Shown: positions 48,207-59,732, numbered from the stretch's first letter. The stretch: 64,000 nt of DNA from Piscinibacter lacus (GCF_016735685.1 NZ_JAERRA010000001.1:1178001-1242000), one strand, 5' to 3'. Translations and numbers: made by a program. Notes: a model not told the origin generated them from the letters alone.

Positions 48207-48231
48207 AAAAAAGCCCGCACGCGGCGGGCTT
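48207..48231 (-). terminator. Intrinsic terminator of rpoZ
   Basis: On the minus strand an 8-base stem AAGCCCGC / GCGGGCTT with a 5-base loop is followed by further T residues (TTTT), 53 bases past the rpoZ stop. Confidence 0.75.
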
Positions 48232-48283
48232 CGGGGCGGGGACGGGCTGTCGCGTGCGACGGCGCGGCCTGCTCAGGCCAAGC

Positions 48284-48487
48284 TCAGAGAGGCACCTTGC
48301 GCAGCATTTCCAGGCCGACCTGGCCGCCGGCGATCTCGCGCAGCGCGGTCACGGCAGGCTTGTTCTTGCTTTCGATCTTGGGCGCATGGCCCTGGCTCAG
48401 CATGCGGGCGCGGTAGGTCGCGGCCAGCACGAGCTGGAATCGGTTGGGGATGCGGGACAGGCAGTCTTCGACCGTGATGCGGGCCAT
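48284..48487 (-). CDS. rpoZ: DNA-directed RNA polymerase subunit omega
   Basis: The 67-residue omega subunit aids beta-prime folding and forms part of the ppGpp site. The start [20 protein letters not shown] and the [21 protein letters not shown] segment are diagnostic. GGAG lies 8 bases before the ATG. It follows gmk and precedes spoT, the standard order. Confidence 0.96.
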   Translation of the reverse strand: MARITVEDCLSRIPNRFQLVLAATYRARMLSQGHAPKIESKNKPAVTALREIAGGQVGLEMLRKVPL

Positions 48488-48565
48488 CGTGAACTCTCCA
48501 GGGGGCACCGTCGTGCGGGTGGTCGGCGCGGCAAGCGCCGGGGCGGAGGAGGCGCAGCGCCCGGC

Positions 48566-49210
48566 TCAGGCCAGCCCGAGGGCGGCAAAGACGAGCGGCT
48601 TGCCTTGCCGCTGAACCGCGTATCTTAGTCGCTGCGCATGCACCACCGTCCGCAGGTCGGCGAGCGCGCGTTCGAAATCGGCATTGATCACCAGGTAGTC
48701 GAAGTGCTCGGCCTGGGCGACCTCGTGGCGCGCATTGCGCAGCCGGGTGGCGATGACCTCGGCGCCGTCCTCGCCGCGGCCGTGCAGGCGGCGCGCCAGC
48801 TCGGCCCAGCTCGGCGGCAGGATGAAGATCAGCACGGCATGCGCAAACAGGCGCTTGATCTGCAAGGCGCCCTGCCAGTCGATCTCCAGCACCACATCGT
48901 GCCCGGCCTGCAGGCGCGTGGCCAGGGCCGCCCGCGAGGTGCCGTAGCAGTTGCCATGCACTTCGGCCCATTCGAAGAAGTCGCCGGCCGCCACCATCGC
49001 GTCGAAGCGCGCACGGTCGACGAAGTGGTAGGCCACGCCGTCCTGCTCCTGCCCGCGCGGCGCGCGGGTGGTGTGCGACACCGAGACCGCCAGCCCCGCA
49101 TCGTCCGCCAGCAGGGCCTTGACCAGGCTGGACTTGCCGGCGCCGCTGGGCGCGGAGACGACGAAGAGGTTGCCCGGCAGGGCGCTGGGGGACAGGGCGG
49201 TGTCAGGCAT
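48566..49210 (-). CDS. gmk: Guanylate kinase
   Basis: Phosphorylates GMP to GDP. The 214 residues have the P-loop [15 protein letters not shown] (residues 19-33), the GMP-binding [20 protein letters not shown] and the conserved [10 protein letters not shown], then [11 protein letters not shown]. It is the first gene of the gmk-rpoZ pair, 78 bases before rpoZ. Confidence 0.96.
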   Translation of the reverse strand: MPDTALSPSALPGNLFVVSAPSGAGKSSLVKALLADDAGLAVSVSHTTRAPRGQEQDGVAYHFVDRARFDAMVAAGDFFEWAEVHGNCYGTSRAALATRLQAGHDVVLEIDWQGALQIKRLFAHAVLIFILPPSWAELARRLHGRGEDGAEVIATRLRNARHEVAQAEHFDYLVINADFERALADLRTVVHAQRLRYAVQRQGKPLVFAALGLA

Positions 49211-49310
49211 CGTGCAGGGGTCGGCGGAAGGGCGACGAAGGTCGGGGGCTCGGGGGCCAGAGTATCCCGCCGCCGGTCGGCCAGGCCACGCGCCGGCCCG
49301 GCAGCGCCGC

Positions 49311-49922
49311 TCAGCCGCGGCCCAGCCCCGCATGCTCGATGTGCGCGACGATGGCCGCCAGGCCCTGGCCGGTCTTCAGGTTGCTGAAGACCACCGGCCG
49401 GCTGCCGCGCTGGGCCTGGGCGTCGCGCGCCATCACCTCCAGCGAGGCGCCGACATGGGGCGCCAGATCGGTCTTGTTGATCACCAGCAGGTCCGACTTG
49501 CAGATGCCCGGCCCGCCCTTGCGCGGCACCTTGTCGCCGCCGGCCACGTCGATCACGTAGATCGTCAGGTCCGACAGCTCGGGGCTGAAGGTCGCGGCCA
49601 GGTTGTCGCCGCCGCTCTCGATGAAGACGATGTCCAGGTCCGGGAAGCGGCGGTGCAGGCGCTCGACCGCCTCCAGGTTGATCGAGGCATCTTCGCGGAT
49701 CGCCGTGTGCGGGCAGCCGCCGGTCTCCACGCCCAGGATGCGGTCCGCGCTCAGCGCCTGCTGCTGGACGAGGAAGGCCGCGTCCTCCTCGGTGTAGATG
49801 TCGTTGGCGACGATGGCCAGCTTGTACTTCTCGCGCAGGGCCACGGCCAGGGCCAGGGTCAGCGCCGTCTTGCCGGAACCGACCGGGCCGCCGATGCCGA
49901 CGCGCAGGGGGGAACTGCTCAT
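49311..49922 (-). CDS. ureG: Urease accessory GTPase UreG
   Basis: A SIMIBI-class GTPase that drives nickel insertion into urease. The 203 residues have P-loop [17 protein letters not shown], the metal-binding CPH motif in [35 protein letters not shown] and the base-specificity [10 protein letters not shown]. It is the last gene of the urease run; ureF ends 41 bases upstream. Confidence 0.96.
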   Translation of the reverse strand: MSSSPLRVGIGGPVGSGKTALTLALAVALREKYKLAIVANDIYTEEDAAFLVQQQALSADRILGVETGGCPHTAIREDASINLEAVERLHRRFPDLDIVFIESGGDNLAATFSPELSDLTIYVIDVAGGDKVPRKGGPGICKSDLLVINKTDLAPHVGASLEVMARDAQAQRGSRPVVFSNLKTGQGLAAIVAHIEHAGLGRG

Positions 49923-49963
49923 GGGGTGCTCGCTGGGGGGTGAAGGGGGATGGGCGCTTGCGC

Positions 49964-50689
49964 TCAGCTTCGAAAGATGCGGTTGGGCTGCATCTCGTGC
50001 AGGCTCGTTGCAAGGCCCAGGCCGGGGGCAAGGCCGCCGAGCGCGGCCTCACCGCCAGCCGCCACGTCGCGCGCGGTGGCCAGCCAGTCCGGCAGGCGGG
50101 CGCCCAGGCGGCGCAGCAGGCGCTGGCCCTCGGTCTGGCCCAGGGGGACCAGCTTGACCGCCGCCATCACCTGGTTCTCGGCCCAGGACCAGGCGTGGCC
50201 GAGCAGGGCCTCTTCCGGGTCCAGGCCCCAGGCCCAGGCCAGGCCGGCATGCAGGACCAGGAAGCCCGGCGGCTCGATGGCCGGCAGCAGGGCCTGCTGC
50301 GCGGGGCCGAACTCGCCCAGGTCGCGCGCCAGCCGGGCCAGCGACCAGCCCATCTGCAGCGCCTCGGCGCGCAGCTCGGCGCCTTCGCGGCTGGCCAGGT
50401 GCAGGTCGTTGACGGCCTGCAGCGCGGCGGCATCGCCGGCCTGCCAGGCGGCATGGGCGCGCCACCACAGCGGCGCCTCAAGCTGCGCATAGGGACCGGC
50501 GCCGAGGCTCTCGATCCAGTCGCCGGCCGTGGCGGCGTCGGTGATCCAGCCCGCTTCCAGTGCCGATTCCAGGCCCTGCGAATAGCTGAAGGCGCCCACC
50601 GGCAGCGTCGGGCTGCTGAGCTGCATCAGCCGCGCGAGCGCGGCCGCCCGGGCGGGACCGGCTGCCGGCCGGGGCAGGGCATCGGCCAT
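49964..50689 (-). CDS. ureF: Urease accessory protein UreF
   Basis: An all-helical 241-residue chaperone that bridges UreD and UreG. It has the characteristic [21 protein letters not shown] near residue 22, AGWI, WIESLG, and the C-terminal [18 protein letters not shown]. It begins 5 bases after the ureE stop, so the two are tightly coupled. Confidence 0.94.
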   Translation of the reverse strand: MADALPRPAAGPARAAALARLMQLSSPTLPVGAFSYSQGLESALEAGWITDAATAGDWIESLGAGPYAQLEAPLWWRAHAAWQAGDAAALQAVNDLHLASREGAELRAEALQMGWSLARLARDLGEFGPAQQALLPAIEPPGFLVLHAGLAWAWGLDPEEALLGHAWSWAENQVMAAVKLVPLGQTEGQRLLRRLGARLPDWLATARDVAAGGEAALGGLAPGLGLATSLHEMQPNRIFRS

Positions 50690-50694
50690 GCGGC

Positions 50695-51450
50695 TCAGTC
50701 CTGCTTCGGCGGCGGCTCGCCGTAGCTGTGGATGGTCGGCCCGCGGCGCTGGATCGTGATCGGCTGCGGTGCCGCCGCCCCGTGGCCGCAGCCCGGGCCG
50801 TGCACATGGCCGGGCGCGCCGTGCGGAGGGTTGGCGACGGCCGGCGCGGCATGCGCCGGGCCGTGATCGTGGCCGTGCGAGCAGCCGGGCCCGTGCACAT
50901 GCCCTGGGGCGCCGTGTTGCGGGTTCGCCCCGCCCGCTGGGGCCAGGGCATGGCCGTGCCCGCTTGCGTGCCCCTCATCGTGCCGTTGCCCTTGCTCATG
51001 CCCATGCCCGCCGCCATAAGCCCCACCCTCGGGCTCGAAAGGCGCCCGCAGGCGCTGGCAGCGGCCGCCCAGGCCGCGGACCATGGCTTCGAGCACCGGG
51101 TCGGCCGCGATGCGCAGCCAGCGCGCGGCCACCTGCACCGCCACATGGCGGTTGCCCAGGTGGTAAGCGATGGCCATCAGGCGCTCGGGCGCATCCGCCG
51201 TCAGGTGGACCACGGCCTCGCGGGCGGCCTGCACCTGCACCGGCGGTCCGCCGTCGGGGCCGCCGAGCCAGTCGCCATCACGCAGCACGCGGCCGCGCGG
51301 CAGGTCGAGCAGGGCCTCGCGCCCGTCGTCCAGCGTGACCCGCTGGCGGGTGACCTGGCGCCGCTCGAAGGGCAGGGTCAGGGTGCTGCTGCCGGCCGGC
51401 TCCGCGGGGGGCGCCGGCAGGATCTGGGTCAGGGTCGGGATGTCAGACAT
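50695..51450 (-). CDS. ureE: Urease accessory protein UreE with long His-rich repeated tail
   Basis: A nickel metallochaperone of 251 residues. The N-terminal peptide-binding domain (TLTLPFERRQVTRQRVTLDDGRE) and the C-terminal metal domain with AIAYHLGNRHVAVQV (interface His near 102) are standard. After residue 140 the protein carries about 110 extra residues rich in His and Gly, including a 19-residue unit repeated at 175-193 and 206-224 (ANPxHGAPGHVHGPGCxHG), each with a Cys. This is longer than typical UreE tails and should hold several Ni ions. ATG 51450 is chosen for fit with the family. Confidence 0.93.
   Translation of the reverse strand: MSDIPTLTQILPAPPAEPAGSSTLTLPFERRQVTRQRVTLDDGREALLDLPRGRVLRDGDWLGGPDGGPPVQVQAAREAVVHLTADAPERLMAIAYHLGNRHVAVQVAARWLRIAADPVLEAMVRGLGGRCQRLRAPFEPEGGAYGGGHGHEQGQRHDEGHASGHGHALAPAGGANPQHGAPGHVHGPGCSHGHDHGPAHAAPAVANPPHGAPGHVHGPGCGHGAAAPQPITIQRRGPTIHSYGEPPPKQD
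50779..50928 (-). repeat. Duplicated 57-base unit in the ureE tail
   Basis: Two near-identical in-frame copies at 50872-50928 and 50779-50835, 93 bases apart, encode ANPQHGAPGHVHGPGCSHG and ANPPHGAPGHVHGPGCGHG. The DNA copies differ at several third positions, so the duplication is not brand-new but is under protein-level constraint or drift. Confidence 0.75.
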
Positions 51451-51532
51451 GGCTTGATTGGACCGCAGCGTGCGCCGCAGGTCCGGCAGCCGGGCCACTG
51501 GACCCCTGCGGCAGGGCGCGCGGACCGGGTCT

Positions 51533-53257
<1,725 letters not shown>

Positions 53258-53322
53258 GGCGGGGGCTCCTCGTGGGGACCGGGGCGGATCGGTTCGGGGC
53301 AGGGCGGGGCTCGGTCGGGGCT

Positions 53323-53574
53323 TCAGTCCGCGCGATGGCGTCCGGCTTGGCGGCGGGCCCGGGCCGCGGCGCTGCGGCGCGCCAGCAGCAGGCCGGCGAC
53401 GAGGGCGCCGAGCGGCATGGCCAGGTGGTCGGGCTCGCCGAGCAGGTGCATCAGCGCGTCAAGCAGGCCGCCGTGATGCTCGCCCGGGTGGGCCAGGGCG
53501 GTACCGGGCGCGGCAGCCAGCAGGGCCAGCAGGGCGTGACCAGCGGTTCGGAGGGCGGGGCGGAATCGGACCAT
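53323..53574 (-). CDS. Miniature HupE/UreJ-like membrane protein in the urease operon
   Basis: The 83 residues have a signal-like first helix ending AHPGEHHGG, then [32 protein letters not shown] and a basic tail. The AHPG start and the DHLAM motif in a hydrophobic segment mimic the N-terminal part of HupE/UreJ nickel permeases (AHPGH... GxDHLLAM), which normally have about 200 residues and six helices. Here there is room for only one helix after the signal. Location between ureB and ureC supports a nickel role. It could be a degenerate UreJ or a small functional protein; sequence alone cannot tell. Confidence 0.6.
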   Translation of the reverse strand: MVRFRPALRTAGHALLALLAAAPGTALAHPGEHHGGLLDALMHLLGEPDHLAMPLGALVAGLLLARRSAAARARRQAGRHRAD

Positions 53575-53708
53575 CGGGGTCTCCGTACAGGGTCGGGCAG
53601 GCGGGAAGGGCAAGCGGGAAGGGCAAGCGGCAAGGGCAGGAACAGGCCGGCCAGGGACGGGGCGAGCGTTGCGGAGGGGTCGGGCACGGGCGGGGCAGGC
53701 CGGCCCGC

Positions 53709-54014
53709 TCAGAGCGGCCCCATCACCTCGCCCCGGAAGCCGACCACCACGCGCGCGCCGGCCAGGGCGACCAGCTCGACGCGCCGCGTCTGGCCGGGCT
53801 CGAAGCGCACCGCCGTGCCGGCGGCGATGTTCAGGCGAAAGCCGCGCGCGGCCGCACGGTCGAAGGCCAGCGCGGGATTGGTCTCGGCGAAGTGGTAGTG
53901 CGAGCCGACCTGGATCGGCCGGTCGCCGGTGTTGGCCACGTCCAGCGTCAGCGTCGGCCGGCCGACATTCAGCTCGATCTCGCCCTCGGCGGGCAGCAGT
54001 TCGCCGGGAATCAT
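53709..54014 (-). CDS. ureB: Urease subunit beta
   Basis: The 101-residue beta subunit starts [16 protein letters not shown] and has the core [19 protein letters not shown] and [20 protein letters not shown] typical of UreB. GTG 54026 is an alternative start adding four residues. The gene lies 18 bases after ureA. Confidence 0.96.
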   Translation of the reverse strand: MIPGELLPAEGEIELNVGRPTLTLDVANTGDRPIQVGSHYHFAETNPALAFDRAAARGFRLNIAAGTAVRFEPGQTRRVELVALAGARVVVGFRGEVMGPL

Positions 54015-54032
54015 GGGTCCGTTCACACCTTC

Positions 54033-54335
54033 TCAGACAATGGGTTGGTGGACGGTGACCAGCTTGGTCCCGTCCGGGAAGGTGGCCTCGACCTGGATCT
54101 CGGGGATCAGCTCGGCGATGCCGTCCATCACGTCCTCGCGGCCCAGCACCTCGCGGCCGGCGGCCATCAGCTCGGCGACGGTGCGGCCGTCGCGCGCGCC
54201 TTCCAGGATGGCGGCGGTGATCAGGGCCACCGCCTCGGGGTGGTTGAGCTTCAGGCCGCGCGCGCGCCGGCGCTCGGCCAGCAGGGCGGCGGTGAAGATC
54301 AGCAGCTTGTCTTTCTCGCGCGGGGTCAGGTCCAT
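54033..54335 (-). CDS. ureA: Urease subunit gamma
   Basis: The 100-residue gamma subunit, [20 protein letters not shown] at the N-terminus and [21 protein letters not shown] in the core, ending in [15 protein letters not shown]. Separate ureA and ureB (not fused) is the usual proteobacterial form. Confidence 0.97.
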   Translation of the reverse strand: MDLTPREKDKLLIFTAALLAERRRARGLKLNHPEAVALITAAILEGARDGRTVAELMAAGREVLGREDVMDGIAELIPEIQVEATFPDGTKLVTVHQPIV

Positions 54336-54408
54336 GGCGGTCGGGGCAGGGCGGTGGCGGACAGTGTCGCGGCAGTGCAGGGCGGCTCGGCTCGGGGCAG
54401 ATGGCGGA

Positions 54409-55275
54409 TCAGGTCTGCCAGATCCGCAGCGGCAGCGCCTCGCGGCCCAGGGCCAGCGGCCGCAGCCGCGTCCAGGCGGCCAGCAGGTGGGCGCGCACCG
54501 AAGCCGCGCTGGCGCCGCGCGCGCGCAGCAGCAGCACGCGCGGCAGGGCGGTGCTGCCAGCTTCCACACCGGGCGGGGGCGTCAGGCTGCGACAGGCGGC
54601 CAGCCAGTCGGCAGCAATCGCCGGGCCGGCCAGCACCAGGCTGCCGAAGGCCGGACAGCCGTGCAGGCCGGCCGGGCGGGCCAGGCCGGGATCGCCGCCG
54701 GCCCAGCCGCCCTGCTCGAACCACAGCGGCCGGCCGGCCGCATCGTCGATGCGGCTGCCAAGCTGCACGCGGCCCTGGGTGAAGGCCTCGCCGCGCGCCT
54801 GGCGGCCGAGCACGGTCACCTCCAGGCCCAGCCAGCAGGCGCCGTCGGCCAGACGGATGCGGTTGTGCATCGTGGCCTCGGCGCCGTCGAAGACGATGCT
54901 TTCCTGCGGCAGCCACTCGATCACGCTGCCCTCGGCCAGCGTGGCCTGCACGTCCTGCCGGGCCGGGCGGCCGGCGGCGCGGTACCACTTGCCGGCGCCC
55001 GGCGTGCTGAGCTGGGCGAAGGCGCCGGGGCCGGTGTCGAGCGTGATCGCCAGCCGGTCGCCACCCGCGATGCCACCGGGCGGATGCAGCACCAGCACCT
55101 GGCAGACGCCCGGGCCCTCGGGATGGAAGCTGCGCTGCACGCGCAGCGGGCCCTGGTGGCGGGCCTGGCGCAGGCGGCTGCGGCCGTCGACGGCATCGAA
55201 GCCCAGATGCAGCCGCGCCTCCCAGCCCTGGCCGGTGGCGGGCGGGTTCAGCTCATGGGTTTCGGCGCGACGCAT
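54409..55275 (-). CDS. ureD: Urease accessory protein UreD (UreH)
   Basis: A 288-residue scaffold for the UreDFG complex on apo-urease. Motifs include [41 protein letters not shown] and [13 protein letters not shown]. All are recognisable UreD features. It follows urtE after 12 bases, physically joining transport and urease genes on one strand. Confidence 0.94.
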   Translation of the reverse strand: MRRAETHELNPPATGQGWEARLHLGFDAVDGRSRLRQARHQGPLRVQRSFHPEGPGVCQVLVLHPPGGIAGGDRLAITLDTGPGAFAQLSTPGAGKWYRAAGRPARQDVQATLAEGSVIEWLPQESIVFDGAEATMHNRIRLADGACWLGLEVTVLGRQARGEAFTQGRVQLGSRIDDAAGRPLWFEQGGWAGGDPGLARPAGLHGCPAFGSLVLAGPAIAADWLAACRSLTPPPGVEAGSTALPRVLLLRARGASAASVRAHLLAAWTRLRPLALGREALPLRIWQT

Positions 55276-55287
55276 CGGGGCCGAAGG

Positions 55288-55977
55288 CTACACGGCCAGC
55301 AGGCCGCGCACATCGTCCTCGACCATGCGCGCGCCCGGGCCCTGCTTCACCACCTCGCCGCGCGCCATCAGCACATAGTGGTCGGCCAGCGACTCGGCGA
55401 AGTCGTAGAACTGCTCGACCAGCAGGATGGCCATCTCACCCTCCTCGGCCAGCAGGCGGATCGCCCGCTCGATGTCCTTGATGATCGAGGGCTGGATGCC
55501 CTCGGTGGGCTCGTCGAGGATCAGCAGCCGCGGCTTCATCGTCAGCGCGCGGCCGATGGCGAGCTGCTGCTGCTGCCCGCCGGAGAGGTCGCCGCCGCGC
55601 CGGTGCAGCATGCTCTTGAGCACCGGGAACAGCTCGAAGACCCGCTCGGGCACCTGCTTCAGCGCGCCGTTGGCCAGGCCCATCGCCAGGTTCTCCGCCA
55701 CCGTCAGGCGGGGGAAGATCTCGCGGCCCTGCGGCACGCAGGCCATGCCGCGGCGGGCGCGCTCCCAGGGCTTGAGCCGGGTGATGTCCTCGCCGTCGAA
55801 GCGGATCGCGCCCGAGCGGATCGGCAGCACGCCGGTCAGGCAGCGCAGCAGCGTGGTCTTGCCGACGCCGTTGCGGCCCAGCAGGGTGGTGACCTGGCCG
55901 GTCGGCACGGTGAAGCTCACGTCGCGCAGGATGTGGCTGCCGCCGTAGTACTGGTGGACGGATTCGATCTGCAGCAT
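55288..55977 (-). CDS. urtE: Urea ABC transporter ATP-binding subunit UrtE
   Basis: A 229-residue LivF-like ATPase. It starts MLQIESVHQYYGGSHILRDV, typical of UrtE, with Walker A GRNGVGKTTLLRCL, CVPQGREIFPRLTV, signature LSGGQQQQLAIGRAL, Walker B LLILDEPTEGIQPSII and EQFYDFAESLADHYVLM. The EQFYDFA element distinguishes UrtE from LivF. Confidence 0.95.
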   Translation of the reverse strand: MLQIESVHQYYGGSHILRDVSFTVPTGQVTTLLGRNGVGKTTLLRCLTGVLPIRSGAIRFDGEDITRLKPWERARRGMACVPQGREIFPRLTVAENLAMGLANGALKQVPERVFELFPVLKSMLHRRGGDLSGGQQQQLAIGRALTMKPRLLILDEPTEGIQPSIIKDIERAIRLLAEEGEMAILLVEQFYDFAESLADHYVLMARGEVVKQGPGARMVEDDVRGLLAV

Positions 55978-55991
55978 GGCGTGCGTCCTGT

Positions 55992-56861
55992 TCAGCGGCC
56001 GAGGTAGACCTCGATGACCCGCGGGTCCGCCTGCACAGCAGCCAGCGGGCCTTCGGCCAGCACGCTGCCTTCGTGCAGCACGGTGACCTTGCCGCCGAGC
56101 GCGGCGACGAAGTCCATGTCGTGCTCAACCACGACCAGCGAGACATCGCCCTTGAGCGCGGCGAACAGCTCGGCGCTCTTGGCCGTCTCGGCATCGGTCA
56201 TGCCGGCCACCGGCTCGTCGAGCAGCAGCAGCCGCGGCTCCTGCATCAGCAGCATGCCGATCTCCAGCCACTGCTTCTGGCCGTGCGAGAGCAGGCCGGC
56301 CGGCCGGTCCGCGCTGCCCTGCAGGCCGATGCGCGCCAGCGTGGCGGCGATGCGGTCGAGCTCGGCGCTGCCGAGCCGGGCCTTGAGCGCGGCGGCCACG
56401 CGCTTGTCGGTCTTCATCGCCAGTTCGAGGTTCTCGAAGACCGACAGCATCTCGAAGACGGTCGGCTTCTGGAACTTGCGGCCGATGCCGGCATGCGCGA
56501 TCTCGGGCTCGCTCAGGCGCGTCAGGTCGATGGTCTGGCCGAAGAAGCAGGTGCCGCTGTCGGGCCGCGTCTTGCCGGTGATCACGTCCATCATCGTCGT
56601 CTTGCCGGCGCCGTTCGGGCCGATGATGCAGCGCAGCTCGCCGTCGTCGATGGCCAGGCTCAGCTTGTTCAGCGCGCGAAAGCCGTCGAAGCTGACGCTG
56701 ATGTCGTCCAGGTAGAGGATGGGCCCGTGCGAGACATCGACCACGCCCGGCTGCAGCACCCGGCCATAGCCCGCGCTGCGGCCGCCCGAGCCGCCGGCCT
56801 GCCGCCGTTCGGCATGGCGCGCCCGGGTGGCGGCGCCGGCTTCCATCAGGTCGGGCGTCAT
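55992..56861 (-). CDS. urtD: Urea ABC transporter ATP-binding subunit UrtD
   Basis: A 289-residue LivG-like ATPase. After a variable N-terminus of about 45 residues it has ILYLDDISVSFDGFRALN, Walker A GPNGAGKTTMMDVITGKTRPD, GIGRKFQKPTVF, signature LSHGQKQWLEIGMLL, Walker B LLLLDEPVAGMTDAET and VVEHDMDFV, all typical of UrtD. It overlaps urtC by four bases and lies 14 bases before urtE. Confidence 0.95.
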   Translation of the reverse strand: MTPDLMEAGAATRARHAERRQAGGSGGRSAGYGRVLQPGVVDVSHGPILYLDDISVSFDGFRALNKLSLAIDDGELRCIIGPNGAGKTTMMDVITGKTRPDSGTCFFGQTIDLTRLSEPEIAHAGIGRKFQKPTVFEMLSVFENLELAMKTDKRVAAALKARLGSAELDRIAATLARIGLQGSADRPAGLLSHGQKQWLEIGMLLMQEPRLLLLDEPVAGMTDAETAKSAELFAALKGDVSLVVVEHDMDFVAALGGKVTVLHEGSVLAEGPLAAVQADPRVIEVYLGR

Positions 56862-58048
56862 GCGCGGGTCTCCGGCGGCGTGCGGCGCTTGCGTGCGGCC
56901 CAGGCGGCCATCAGGCTGGCCTTGAGCCCGATCACGCCATTGGGCATGTAGAGGGTCACGACGACGAAGAGCAGGCCCAGGCAGTACAGCCAGTACTCCG
57001 GGAACCAGACGGTGAAGACGCTCTTGAAGCCATTGACGAGGCCGGCGCCGATCAGCGGCCCGATCAGCGTGCCGCGCCCGCCGACCGCCGCCCAGATCGC
57101 GATCTCGATCGAGTTGGCCGGCGACATCTCGCCCGGGTTGATGATGCCGACCTGCGGCACATAGAGCGCCCCGGCGATGCCGCAGAGCACGGCCGACAGC
57201 GTCCAGATCGTCAGCTTGTAGCCCAGCGGGTCGTAGCCGCAGAACATGGTGCGGTTCTCGGCATCGCGGATCGCGGTCAGCACGCGGCCGAACTTGCTGG
57301 TGACCAGCCAGCGCGCGCCCACCAGCACCGCCAGCAGCACGAAGGCGGTGATCGCGAACAGCGTGGCGCGCGTCTCCGGCGCGGCGATCGGGAAGCCCAG
57401 GATGCGCTTGAAGTCGGTGAAGCCGTTGTTGCCGCCGAAGCCCGTCTCGTTGCGGAAGAAGAGCAGCATGAAGGCGAAGGTCAGGGCCTGGGTGATGATC
57501 GAGAAGTACACGCCCTTGATCCGCGAGCGGAAGGCGAACCAGCCGAAGACCCAGGCCAGCAGGCCCGGCACCGCCACCACCAGCACCATGCACCACAGGA
57601 AGCTGTCGGTGTTCCACCAGGTCCAGGGCAGCTCCTTCCAGTCGAGGAAGACCATGAAGTCCGGCAGGTCCGACTGGTAGTTGCCGTCGCGTCCGATCGA
57701 GCGCATCAGGTACATGCCCATGGCATAGCCGCCCAGCGCGAAGAACACGCCGTGGCCCAGCGACAGGATGCCGGTGTAGCCCCAGATCAGGTCCATGGCC
57801 AGCGCCACCAGGGCGTAGCAGAGGATCTTGCCCAGCAGGGTGATGCTGTAGTCCGAGACATGCAGCACATGCCCCTCGGGCAGCAGCAGATTGGCCAGCG
57901 GCAGGCCGACGATCAGCAGGGACGCGACCGCCAGCAGCGCCAGCCATTGGCGCGGGCTGAACAGCCGCGCGAAGCGCAGCGAGTGAGGCAGGGCCTGCGG
58001 CAAGCCGGCGTAGCCGGCGCCGGGGGAGGGGAGGGCGGGAGATGTCAT
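56858..58048 (-). CDS. urtC: Urea ABC transporter permease UrtC
   Basis: A 396-residue LivM-like permease. It has GKILCYALVALAMDLIWGYTGILSLGHGVFFALGGYAMGMYLMR, GNYQSDLPDFMVFLDW, FFRNETGFGGNNGFTDFK and TAIRDAENRTMFCGYDPLGYK, all UrtC hallmarks. About ten membrane helices are visible. It lies 12 bases after urtB. Confidence 0.95.
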   Translation of the reverse strand: MTSPALPSPGAGYAGLPQALPHSLRFARLFSPRQWLALLAVASLLIVGLPLANLLLPEGHVLHVSDYSITLLGKILCYALVALAMDLIWGYTGILSLGHGVFFALGGYAMGMYLMRSIGRDGNYQSDLPDFMVFLDWKELPWTWWNTDSFLWCMVLVVAVPGLLAWVFGWFAFRSRIKGVYFSIITQALTFAFMLLFFRNETGFGGNNGFTDFKRILGFPIAAPETRATLFAITAFVLLAVLVGARWLVTSKFGRVLTAIRDAENRTMFCGYDPLGYKLTIWTLSAVLCGIAGALYVPQVGIINPGEMSPANSIEIAIWAAVGGRGTLIGPLIGAGLVNGFKSVFTVWFPEYWLYCLGLLFVVVTLYMPNGVIGLKASLMAAWAARKRRTPPETRA

Positions 58049-58060
58049 GGTGCGGCAGGC

Positions 58061-59686
58061 TCAGTCGATGACACGGCCCTTGAGGGCGAACAGGCCCTGC
58101 GGACGCTTCTGGATGAAGGCGATGATGAAGACCAGCACGGCGATCTTGGCCAGCACCGCGCCCTGCCAGGCTTCGAGGAACTTGCTGCCCAGGCCCAGGC
58201 CCAGGCCGGCATAGACCGTGCCGATCAACTGGCCGACGCCGCCGAGCACGACGACCATGAAGCTGTCGACGATGTAGGCTTGGCCCAGGTCCGGCCCGAC
58301 ATTGCCGACCTGCGACAGCGCGCAGCCCGCCAGGCCGGCCACGCCCGAGCCGAGGCCGAAGGCCCACATGTCGATGCGCGGCGTGTTCACGCCCATGCAG
58401 CCGGCCATGCGGCGGTTCTGCGTGACCGCGCGCACATCCAGCCCCAGCCGGGTGCGGGTGAGCAGCAGCGACACCGCCACCACCACCGCGCCCGCGAACA
58501 CGATGATCGCCAGCCGGTTGTAGGGCAGGGTGAGGTTGGCCAGCACCTCGACACCGCCCGAGAGCCAGGCCGCGTTCTCCACCTGCACGTTCTGCGCGCC
58601 GAACAGGCTGCGCACCGTCTGCATCAGGATCAGGCTCAGGCCCCAGGTGGCCAGCAGGGTCTCCAGCGGCCGGCCGTAGAGGTGGCGGATCACCAGCCGC
58701 TCCATCAGGATGCCGACCGCGCCCGCGCTCGCGAAGGCCACCGGCAGGGCCAGCAGCGGATACCAGTCGAACCAGCCGGGCGCCAGGGCACGCACCGCGT
58801 TCTGCACCGCCCAGGTGGCGTAGGCGCCGACCATGATCAGCTCGCCATGCGCCATGTTGATCACGCCCATCAGGCCGTAGGTGATGGCCAGGCCCAGCGC
58901 GGCCAGCAGCAGGATGCTGCCCAGGCTGATGCCGCTGAACAGGGTGCCGAGCGTCTCGCCCAGCTTCAGCGTTCGGGCGATGGTGTCGATGCCGGCGGCC
59001 AGGGCGGCGCGCACCTTGGCGTCGGTCTCGGCCGGCAGGCCGTCGTCGCCGCCCAGGCGGGCGGCCAGCAGGGCGCGCACGGCCGGCTCGCGGCTTTCGG
59101 CCAGCAGGGCGACGGCGGCCAGGCGGGTGGCGGCCTCGGGGGCACCCAGCTCCAGCCGCGCCTTCAGGCCGCTCAGGGCCTGGAGCGCCTGCGGGTCGGC
59201 TTCGGCCGCTGCGGCCCGGCGCACCAGCGGCAGCAACGCGGGCTGCGGGTCGGCACCCAGGGTCAGGGCCGCGCTGCGGCGGGTGGCGGCCTCGGGCGCG
59301 AACAAGTCGAAGGCGGCCAGCGCCGCCTGCACGGCCGCGCCGACGCGGTTGGGGGTGACGACGTCCTCCAGCGCAGCCGGGTCGCCGGCCACGGCCGCGC
59401 CGCTCACCGCATCGACCAGGGCGCCGGCCTCGTCCACGGCCAGCACGCGGCCCTGGGGATCGAGCTTCAGCGCATCGTCGGCCATGCGGACGAGGAAGTT
59501 GCGGGCCTCGGGCGTGGCTTCGGCGGCCAGCTCGAAGAGGGCGGCGATGCGGCTTTCGTTGTCATCGGCCGCGGCCCGCCGGGCCTGCTCGGGCGTCAGC
59601 GCATGGGCGGGCAGGGCGGCGGCCAGCGCCAGCAGCAGGCCGGTGGCCAGGCTGCGGCGCAGCATGCGCAGGGGTCGGGGAATCAC
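58061..59686 (-). CDS. urtB: Urea ABC transporter permease UrtB
   Basis: A 541-residue LivH-like permease with the extra N-terminal domain specific to UrtB: a signal sequence, then about 220 residues of helical, Ala/Leu-rich repeats, presumed periplasmic. The membrane part begins near LGETLGTLFSGISLGSILLL and has GVINMAHGELIMVGAYA, GAQNVQVENAAWLSGGVEV and RRMAGCMGVNTPRIDM. GTG 59686 has GAGGA 5 bases upstream and is preferred over ATG 59665. Two palindromes separate it from urtA. Confidence 0.93.
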   Translation of the reverse strand: MIPRPLRMLRRSLATGLLLALAAALPAHALTPEQARRAAADDNESRIAALFELAAEATPEARNFLVRMADDALKLDPQGRVLAVDEAGALVDAVSGAAVAGDPAALEDVVTPNRVGAAVQAALAAFDLFAPEAATRRSAALTLGADPQPALLPLVRRAAAAEADPQALQALSGLKARLELGAPEAATRLAAVALLAESREPAVRALLAARLGGDDGLPAETDAKVRAALAAGIDTIARTLKLGETLGTLFSGISLGSILLLAALGLAITYGLMGVINMAHGELIMVGAYATWAVQNAVRALAPGWFDWYPLLALPVAFASAGAVGILMERLVIRHLYGRPLETLLATWGLSLILMQTVRSLFGAQNVQVENAAWLSGGVEVLANLTLPYNRLAIIVFAGAVVVAVSLLLTRTRLGLDVRAVTQNRRMAGCMGVNTPRIDMWAFGLGSGVAGLAGCALSQVGNVGPDLGQAYIVDSFMVVVLGGVGQLIGTVYAGLGLGLGSKFLEAWQGAVLAKIAVLVFIIAFIQKRPQGLFALKGRVID

Positions 59687-59712
59687 GGCGATCCTCGGCT
59701 CGGTCGGAAAGG

Positions 59713-59732
59713 GTCGCAGCCGCGGCTGCGAC
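59713..59732. repeat. Perfect 20-base palindrome downstream of urtA (second of two)
   Basis: GTCGCAGCCG/CGGCTGCGAC is self-complementary and lies 27 bases before the urtB start. It can form a stem in the urtA-urtB transcript or be a dyad binding site. Confidence 0.5.
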
